A stretch of DNA of 64,000 nucleotides from Brachyhypopomus gauderio. Taxonomy: Eukaryota; Chordata; Actinopteri; Gymnotiformes; Hypopomidae. This document shows, one piece after another, positions 56,578 to 64,000 of this stretch. The notes under the pieces are model-generated. The model was not told the origin of the DNA. It saw only the letters and a list, made by a program, of their open reading frames with translations, and did no database searches. The position numbers and the translations under genes are program-made. Where the stretch lies: NCBI RefSeq assembly GCF_052324685.1, contig NW_027506916.1, positions 769,299-833,298 of the forward strand, written 5' to 3'. Within the stretch, counting starts at the first letter, position 1; each line of letters begins with the position of its first letter.

Positions 56578-57859
56578 GAGACCGGGTATGGTTGTAACAC
56601 ATTTTGCTTCAGCACCTGTAACTCACTGAATTTTTGAGCTAGACTTCTCAAACTTTTATACAAAGTACACCCATTTATTTACTACAAATGGCACCAATTC
56701 AAACTTCAATTGAAATATCACAGCCCTCGTGAGTTGATGTCAAATACAAGGCGTTCTCTTGTTACAACCTACCCCACTAGCAGGGTAGGTTGTAACACAT
56801 GCTGGGGTAAGTTGTAACAATTAGACAAAAGAAGCAAAAAACAGAGGCCACACCATGCAAAATGCTTCAAAAATATATATTTTAAATACAATAACAATCC
56901 AGAACAATGTATCTCTCTCTGTGACTGACCATAACTCATATTCACTTTCTGTTTTACTCAGAAGTGTGTATGTGTGTGGGTGTGGATATTAGTGTACTAG
57001 AACAAACTTATTTAACAATATGTATGCTTAATGAACACTAATACAATGTACCTGTGTAAAGAACATGTAGGTCAAATAACCAACGTCAATGTGTGTGTGT
57101 GTGGGTGTGTATGTGTGTGCAGTGGCGGACTTAGCAATTTGGGGGCTCAAGGGGAATTTAGCTAGGGGGCCCATCAACATTAATATGGGAGAAATAAGTC
57201 AGCCAGTCAGGGGGCCCCTACAGTGGGCTGCAGTGGGAGGGGCCCAAGGCAGTTGCCTAGCAACGCCTCTATGCAAAGACCGCCTCTGTGTGTGTGTGTT
57301 ACATGGCAGATACCATGTGCCTTTGCAACTGATCTGACTGACTTGCCCTTATTTGTGACCTCATCAGATGCTTCTTTTAAAAAAACATTTGCAGGCACAC
57401 CTCTGTCAGTCTTTCTTTAAAATGATAAAAAATCAATAAAGTTTTCTTAGTTGTATGTACGGTGATGGCTGTAACACGTTTTAAAGCTGTGTTACAACCA
57501 TCCCCACCCCTGTCAGCCAACTAGCTGTATTAGCAAGGTGATTTGAAATTAACAGGGTAAAAATGCATCACAATTTACCTGAGAAACTACTGTTTAATGT
57601 AATATAATTCATATGGTTTTATCTGCAATAGTACAAGTACTAAACAAAATATAGTCTTGATTCAGAAATTTACTTTCTTACCTCAAAATCAGTTTTTTTC
57701 GCGATGGAATCTGCAAGTGTATGTTTACAGCCTTGATATTCACCATGTGTGATCAGGGAGGAATTGTGTAAATACTGGAATGACTCATATCTTATCCGTG
57801 ATGGGTGGAACCGATGGTGCTACAACTCTCCCCATCTTACACCCATACCCGGTCTCCCC
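56575..57859. mobile_element. 1.29-kb TIR element with GGGGAGACCGGGTATGG ends, TA target
   Basis: Perfect 17-bp inverted ends GGGGAGACCGGGTATGG, flanked on both sides by TA within a (TA)n tract. This fits the Tc1/mariner superfamily target rule. The word GTTGTAACA and its complement recur many times in the interior. A perfect 14-bp-arm hairpin (GTTACAACCTACCC) lies at 56761-56796. No transposase frame was seen. An hAT MITE is inserted at 57120. Confidence 0.82.
57120..57288. mobile_element. hAT-type MITE nested in the GGGGAGACC element
   Basis: A 169-bp element with ends CAGTGGCGGACTTAGC and GACCGCCTCTG. It is flanked by TGTGTGTG on both sides, which fits an 8-bp duplication but is weak evidence inside a GT-rich tract. 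It contains GGGGGCCC blocks. Confidence 0.7.
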
Positions 57860-57865
57860 TATATA

Positions 57866-58128
57866 TCCAATAGCCTCCTTACAGAGTTTGCAAACACAAT
57901 GTACCATTAGAACACTGGAGTGATGGTTGTTGGAAATGGGTCTCCATACATCTATGTAGATATTGCATTAAAAACCAGACGTTTACAGCTAGAATAGTCA
58001 TTTACCACATTAATAATGTATAGAGTGTATTTTTGATGCATTTAATGTTAGCTAAATTGAAAAAAAAAAAACTGCTTTTCTTTCAAAAATAAGAACATTT
58101 CTAAGTGACCCCAAACTTTTGAACGGTA

Positions 58129-58132
<4 letters not shown>
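57866..58132 (+). mobile_element. Tc1-like transposon, 3' end
   Basis: Ends AAGTGACCCCAAACTTTTGA then ACGGTAGTGTA, the familiar terminus of a fish Tc1 family, directly next to a (TA)n tract (58132-58196). The coding part upstream is absent. Confidence 0.82.
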
Positions 58133-58196
<64 letters not shown>

Positions 58197-58205
58197 CCTA
58201 TATAT

Positions 58206-58815
58206 ATTTAGAAAACCCTTGAAAACCCTTGTGCAAGTAAGTTAGCACAGCTGAAAACAGTTTTGCTGATTAGAGAAGCTATAAAACTGACCTTCCTTTG
58301 AGCTAGTTGAGCTATCTGGAGCATTACAATTGTTGGTTCGATTAAACTCACAAAATGGCCAGAAAAAAAACAACTTTCAATTGAAATTCGACAGTCTATT
58401 CTTGTTCTGAGAAATGAAGTCTATTCCATGCGAGACATTGCCAAGAAACTGAAGATTTCCTACAATGGTGTGTACTACTCCCTTCAGAGGAGAACACAGA
58501 CAGGCTCTAACCAGAGTAGAAGGAGAAGTGGAAGGCACCGCTGCACAACTGAGCAAGAAGACAACATTAGAGTCTCAGGTTTGAGAAATCGACACCTCAC
58601 AGGTCCTCAACTGGCAGCTTCATTTAAATAGTACCCGCAAAACGCCAGTGTCAACGTCTACAGTGAAAAGGCGACTCCGGGATGCTGGCCTTCAGGGCAG
58701 AGTGGCAAAGAAAAAGCCATATCTGAGACTGGCTAATAAAAGAAAAAGATTAATATGGGCAAAAGAACACAGACATTGGACAGAGGAAGATTGGAAAAAA
58801 GTGTTATGGACAGTG
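58206..58815 (+). mobile_element. Tc1-like transposon, 5' half of transposase
   Basis: Leader sequence, then the helix-turn-helix region of a Tc1 transposase (MRDIAKKLKISYNGVYYSLQ, frame from 58428), interrupted near 58629, then STSTVKRRLRDAGLQGRVAK and KRLIWAKEHRHWTEEDWKKV from 58648. It stops at the codons for VLWT, just before the first catalytic Asp, and runs into (TA)n. The DDE catalytic part is missing, so it cannot be active. Confidence 0.88.
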
Positions 58816-58850
58816 TTTATATATATATATATATAAAATAAAAAGTGTTG

Positions 58851-58941
<91 letters not shown>
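58816..58941. repeat. (TA)n microsatellite
   Basis: A long AT alternation separates the Tc1 fragment from the hAT fragment. Confidence 0.95.
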
Positions 58942-58943
<2 letters not shown>

Positions 58944-59440
58944 GTGGTGGGACTTTAACGCGTTAATTTGATTACAGGAAGTTTAACGAACTAAAAAATT
59001 ACGCATTTTAACACATGAGACACTTTTGCACCGTGGAATGGATCTCAGTGCACAAGTTCCAGACATACAGATATGGACGCACAATAAGATCATGATGGAG
59101 ATGACTAAAGAGGCTACGCTGGTGGATGGGAAATTTAAATATAAGAAACTTCCAGATGGAAGTACAAACACAAATAGTGTTATTTGCACTTTATGTAGGA
59201 AGGAGTTCGCTTATCACAGGAGCACTTCCACCCTTCGTTACCACCTCAACGTAAAACATGTTGGGGCTAACGCGCAGGTCAGTAATGATAACTTAGCTGC
59301 TAAATGTATTCCTAGTACGAGCAAACAGTGTCGCCAGTCAACACTCAACCACATGTCGGGGTTCAAATTAAGAAACAAAATGTCAAAATCCACACGGCGT
59401 GTGACGTCATCCCTGAGGCTGGATTATTTATTATGGATTA
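58942..59440 (+). mobile_element. hAT transposon 5' end with BED zinc finger
   Basis: Begins AATAGTGGTGGGACTTTAAC. An open frame from 59026 encodes a BED finger: KYKKLPDGSTNTNSVICTLC, then KEFAYHRSTSTLRYHLNVKH. The pattern C-x2-C followed by H-x4-H is the DNA-binding module of hAT transposases. The frame is open to 59541, but the sequence after about 59440 belongs to another repeat and the catalytic part is absent. Confidence 0.82.
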
Positions 59441-59665
59441 TACTTTCACCAGTGACTGTAGCGCGCGACTCCGCACACCTCGCGCGAACGGTGGAAGCGT
59501 TCATACTTGGCGCGTCACATTCTGTGCAGTGTTGTCCATAACGATATGTGGTAGTATAAAGAAACACCCCTCAAAAACAGGGGAATGAACATTTACCTGA
59601 CCAATTTTGATGTTACATTGTGATTCAGGTTTGACAAGTGCTGGAATTTAGGCTAAAGTGAGGGC
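59441..59665. mobile_element. Fragment of the AAGCCTGGTTTATACTT family
   Basis: Shares GTAGCGCGCGACTCCG, ACGATATGTGGTAGTATAAA and GTGCTGGAATTTAGGCTAAA with the left part of the element at 41413-43047, in the same order. Truncated at both ends. Confidence 0.8.
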
Positions 59666-59940
59666 AGCCCTGTTCTTAATCAGAGTGTAGAGAGCGTGAC
59701 TGTCAGTACGCGACATGCAACGCCGCCCCCCCCCCCCCCCCCCCCGAGTTGGGACTCCATGTCTCAAAGGTTTCCGAGCCCTGAGTTAGACCAGCAGTGT
59801 CAGTGTGTAACTGGCGACTCTCTCTTGTCACTCGTGGGACACAAACAGGGAGATATAATGAATGTGGCATTAGTATGGACAAGGCTTTTCCAGTTCCTCA
59901 CTACTTATATTAATAAGTGACACACCTGCTGTATGTTTTC
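59666..59940. other. Unclassified sequence inside the nest with a poly-C run
   Basis: A run of about twenty-one C lies at 59725-59745. The rest shows no coding or repeat features that I can name. Confidence 0.4.
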
Positions 59941-60266
59941 GTAGTCCGGCCCAGATTTTCTGGGACAAGTTGGTTTTGTTTCTGATCTTCACTGCACACC
60001 GTCAGCCCGCATCAACTGGCCCAGTCCACGGCCCGGTCCAACTCGTTCATGTGTTTACAGGATCAGTCCGCGGCCGTGCGCTGAGCAGGTTAGTCTGACT
60101 GGAGCGGGGGAGGTAATAACACCGTTAAACAGCAGCGTGACTACGAACCGGGGCCGCAGTGCGCGGCAATGGCTCCTCACCGGGCCGAGTTAAACCACCG
60201 GCGGCCCACTAACCCATCGGCCCACTGGGGAAATCCCTGGTAGTAATGTATGCCAGTCCGCCCCTG

Positions 60267-61509
60267 ATAGTGAGCGATACGAAGGTGGACACCAGACATT
60301 AGTCAGTCACACACTCCAGAGTCATAGGGCTGGGAATACCGGAGATAGAAACATGATTGACACGCACAACAGGTAGAGACATATTCAACACAGTGAAAGA
60401 CAAGATAATAAATCTGAAGACCTGAACACTCTACAGAGCTGTGGGAACACACAAAGACCAGCGATGACTGAAGACACAGGGCACATATACAGGCTCAGAG
60501 GGGGAATGAACCACACACATGAAACCAGTAATGAGGGGTGGAGTTACAAATGATGAGGCATGAACACAGAACAAAATCAAAAGGGCACATGGTAGGTGAA
60601 AACAAGGTGGATCCTGTTTCTCCTGAGACTCCACAGACGAGTCCCACGTGCAGGCAGCCGTGTTTAAACACCTTTAATGAAGAAGAATCATGGGAAAATT
60701 ACTTATTGCAATTATTGCAAAAATCATGACAGTTTTAGGTTGACAAGATTCATGATATGCATAAATGTATCAGTACTGACAAAATTCACTTTCTTTGTTG
60801 TTATTGGACCAAGCTATTTTGCCATATTTCTGTTTGCACTCAGAATACTTTAAGAGGCTTGTGGAGTGTTGAGATGGTGGGGATTACCAGGGTTGCCAGA
60901 CACATAAATAATCAGTTTTTAGCGAGAAGTTGAAGAAACAAGCTATGGAACTAACATGTCAAAGTTTACATCATTTCATCCACTTACTCAGAGTTGGGTT
61001 GGGGGAGGAGTCTGGGTGAAGAAATGACACAAGGTCAGAGGTCAGATAACAAACAGCTGTGCTGTTTCTATGAGTAAGATGTCGGAGTTCACGCTGGACA
61101 CACAAGTAATCCATCAAAATTAATCCATCACAATTAATCCAAGGGGCAGCAATGTAATCAAATGGAGCTTTAAATGAGCTTTAAATGAGATTTAATGAAG
61201 CTGTAGATCACAGTGGATGAAGAAGCAGAACTCATGTGACCTTAAACAGGGACACAAAGACACCATCACCTTTGTTTAGCCTTAAACAGAACAGGTTAAA
61301 CAGATGGAGGCTGTGACGGAGGTAAACATGGTGCAGGAAGCGAGTGCATGGTGGAGCGTCTGTAGTTCAAAAGTGTTTACAGCAGTGTTCTCCATCACAC
61401 AGGACACTTATTTTCTACATTCAAAGCCAAATACCTTCAATAGACACCATTTCTGCACCTTTGGTTTCACAGAGAGATCGGGCCAAAGCTTCACCCCAGA
61501 GTGCAGGAT
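60267..61509. other. No gene seen
   Basis: No coding exon with splice sites, RNA gene or named repeat is visible on either strand. Confidence 0.45.
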
Positions 61510-62045
61510 AGAGATCTTAAGAAAGTGTTGAGAGACATAAATGAGACTGCTATCTTCGGGAGATGAAGAGAGACATGAGACTGTGCTATTTTCTTGAGAT
61601 GAAGAGAGACATAAATGAGACTGCTATCTTCAGGAGATGAAGAGAGACAAATGAGACTGTGCTATCTTCAGGAGATGAAGAGAGACATAAATGAGACTGT
61701 GCTATCTTCAGGAGATTAAGAGAGACATAAATGAGACTGCTATCTTCAGGAGATGAAGAGAGACATAAATGAGACTGTGCTATCTTCAGGAGATGAAGAG
61801 ACATAAATGAGATTGCTATCTTCAGGAGATGAAGAGAGACAAATGAGACTGTGCTATCTTCAGGAGATGGAGAGACATAAATGAGACTGCTATCTTCAGG
61901 AGATGGAGAGACATAAATGAGACTGCTATCTTCAGGAGATGAAGAGAGACATAAATGAGACTGCTATCTTCAGGAGATGAAGAGAGACATAAATGAGACT
62001 GCTATCTTCAGGAGATGAAGAGAGACATAAATGAGACTGCTATCT
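61510..62045. repeat. About 40-bp minisatellite
   Basis: Around fourteen copies of a unit containing AGAGACATAAATGAGACTGC and TATCTTCAGGAGATGAAG, with and without a GTG insertion. It is followed at 62100-62175 by GGGAGACAGGGAGT repeats. Confidence 0.93.
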
Positions 62046-62549
62046 TGCTATCTATGCAGGCAAATACAAAGTCTGCTGATCATCATCATAAGGCGAAGGA
62101 GACAGAGAGAGGGAGACAGAGAGACAGGGAGTGGGAGACAGGGAGTGGAAGACAGGGAGACAGGGAGTGGGAGACGCGAGTGTCACACGAAGAGACATCA
62201 TATCACACTCACATCGCCAAGATGCCTTAAACCTCCAACCATCTCAAACATGTCCCCATTAAAAGATCTTCCAGAAACTCACCTGTTTGCAAACTTGCTC
62301 AAATGATCAGAATGTTCAGCATGTCGAGTCAGAAATTTCCCCACCAGACTACTTCCTACCTGAAGCTGATGTCAGGGATGACGACATGCTTTGCTTTCTA
62401 AAAGCTGTTCTTCCTTGAACTTGTTCATGGTTCAGATATTCCACACTCAGGTTTTGGCAGGACTGGCGTGAACCAGGACACACGGCTGTGGCCTGTGCTT
62501 GGGCTGTCATGAGTGCACAAGTGTTTCTGGGGTTTTACGTGAACATCAC

Positions 62550-63695
62550 AGCTGGGAGAAGAGTGATCCAACACCCCAAACTATCACAGCTGGGAGAAGA
62601 GTGATCCAACACCCCAAACTATCACAGCTGGGAGAAGAGTGATCCAACACCCCAAACCATCACAGCTGGGAGAAGAGTGATCCAACACCCCAAACTATCA
62701 CAGCTGGGAGAAGAGTGATCCATCACCCCAAACTATCACAGCTGGGAGAAGAGTGATCCATCACCCCAAACTATCACAGCTGGGAGAAGAGTGATCCAAC
62801 ACCCCAAACTATCACAGCTGGGAGAAGAGTGATCCATCACCCCAAACTATCACAGATGGGAGAAGAGTGATCCAACACCCCAAACCATCACAGCTGGGAG
62901 AAGAGTGATCCAACACCCCAAACTATCACAGCTGGGAGAAGAGTGATCCATCACCCCAAACTATCACAGCTGGGAGAAGAGTGATCCATCACCCCAAACT
63001 ATCACAGATGGGAGAAGAGTGATCCAACACCCCAAACTATCACAGCTGGGAGAAGAGTGATCCAACACCCCAAACTATCACAGCTGGGAGAAGAGTGATC
63101 CAACACCCCAAACTATCACAGCTGGGAGAAGAGTGATCCATCACCCCAAACCATCACAGATGGGAGAAGAGTGATCCAACACCCCAAACCATCACAGCTG
63201 GGAGAAGAGTGATCCATCACCCCAAACTATCACAGATGGGAGAAGAGTGATCCATCACCCCAAACCATCACAGCTGGGAGAAGAGTGATCCATCACCCCA
63301 AACTATCACAGCTGGGAGAAGAGTGATCCAACACCCCAAACTATCACAGCTGGGAGAAGAGTGATCCATCACCCCAAACCATCACAGATGGGAGAAGAGT
63401 GATCCAACACCCCAAACTATCAAACCTGGGAGAAGAGTGATCCAACACCCCAAACTATCACAGCTGGGAGAAGAGTGATCCAACACCCCAAACTATCAAA
63501 CCTGGGAGAAGAGTGATCCATCACCCCAAACCATCACAGCTGGGAGAAGAGTGATCCATCACCCCAAACCATCACAGCTGGGAGAGGAGTGATCCAACAC
63601 CCCAAACTATCAAACCTGGGAGAAGAGTGATCCAACACCCCAAACTATCACAGCTGGGAGAAGAGTGATCCATCACCCCAAACTATCACAGCTGG
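62550..63695. repeat. 38-bp minisatellite
   Basis: About thirty copies of a 38-bp unit containing CACAGCTGGGAGAAGAGTGA. Variation is concentrated at a few positions: CAACACC or CATCACC, CTATC or CCATC, CAGCTG or CAGATG, and AAACCTG. There are no unique spacers, so it is not CRISPR-like. Confidence 0.96.
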
Positions 63696-64000
63696 GAACA
63701 GTTCAGACAGCAGCAGAAAACCAGCTCTAGTGTACCAACAGTATGAAGAGGATAAAATATATATATTGGTTTATATAAGCACACATAGACACTTGATTCT
63801 TGGGAGCAATTCATTCAGAGCGTGTGCTTACGTGACGGCCATTAACTAGCCCACAGTACAATACTGCCCTCTGCTGTTGATCCACAGAATGCCTCAAAGG
63901 AAACAATGTTTCTAACATTGACTGCATAACACAAAAGGAAGAGATTTGATAAAATGTTGTTTTATTGCATGAATGTGTTTAATTATGTTGTGTCACACTG
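63696..64000. other. No gene seen
   Basis: Non-coding sequence to the window edge. A short ATATATATATTGG tract lies near 63759. Confidence 0.5.

Larger units (their letters stand above)
56452..60266. mobile_element. hAT-type outer element hosting a nest of transposons
   Basis: The left end CAGGGGCGGACAGG (56452) and the right end CCAGTCCGCCCCTG (60266) are inverted copies. The flanking octamers GTGCTGAG and ATAGTGAG agree at five of eight bases, so the target duplication is eroded or the ends come from related copies. The outer element's own sequence is confined to about 56452-56510 and about 59940-60266. Between these lie at least six further pieces, listed separately. Confidence 0.55.

Noticed and set aside
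62550-63695. Regular 38-bp direct repeats resembling a CRISPR array
   Set aside because: There are no unique spacers; the whole unit repeats, and this is vertebrate DNA.

Overview
This window is vertebrate genomic DNA, almost certainly from a ray-finned fish. The evidence is intron-split genes with vertebrate-only products (otospiralin, an ST6GAL2-type sialyltransferase), L2 and Rex1-like LINEs, tRNA-derived SINEs with fish-type tails, Tc1 and hAT elements, and very abundant CA/GT microsatellites and minisatellites. An otophysan fish is plausible from the repeat types, but that is a guess from memory. Three protein genes could be rebuilt exon by exon. dph3 (minus, 16175 to 15077) has three exons, 85 aa and one GC-AG intron. 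otos, otospiralin (plus, 20983 to 22352), has three exons and 88 aa. st6gal2 (minus, 45217 to 32441) has five coding exons and 414 aa. The three are unrelated in function (translation-factor modification, inner-ear secreted protein, Golgi glycosylation) and look like ordinary neighbours, not a system. Layout: 1-13 kb has no recognisable coding exon. It holds CA/GT and minisatellite arrays, several DNA-transposon relics, a nested pair of hAT-type elements with intact target-site duplications (9.8-10.6 kb), and a near-perfect 143-159 bp inverted repeat (11.17-12.12 kb). A CpG-rich promoter-like block with a CRE and a minus-strand splice donor lies at 13.46-13.64 kb; its gene is not identified. 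dph3 follows, with a minisatellite filling intron 1 and, about 100 bp upstream of its ATG, a five-copy 32-bp array in which every unit carries a CTCF-type core and an E-box. otos occupies 21-22.5 kb. From 26.0 to 29.4 kb is a 3.36-kb satellite of 12- and 14-bp units, open in all six frames, interrupted near its right end by an L2-tailed retroposon. st6gal2 spans 32.4-45.2 kb. Its intron 4 holds a 3.2-kb 17-bp minisatellite and a nearly complete L2 ORF2, intron 3 a 20-bp minisatellite, and intron 1 a 1.6-kb TIR transposon with another element inside. From 48 to 64 kb are a Rex1-like LINE, an L2 copy, SINE-like elements, a nest of at least six DNA-transposon pieces (56.45-60.27 kb), and two large minisatellites. 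By rough tally about a fifth of the window is tandem repeat. That density, plus a degenerate TTAGGG-containing array at 51.55 kb, would fit a recombination-rich or subtelomeric position, but this is inference. I found no new multi-gene biological system. The observations most worth following up are the CTCF/E-box array at the dph3 promoter, the decoy 5' splice sites repeated in dph3 intron 1, the GC-AG intron, the long inverted repeat, and the nested transposons with readable insertion order.
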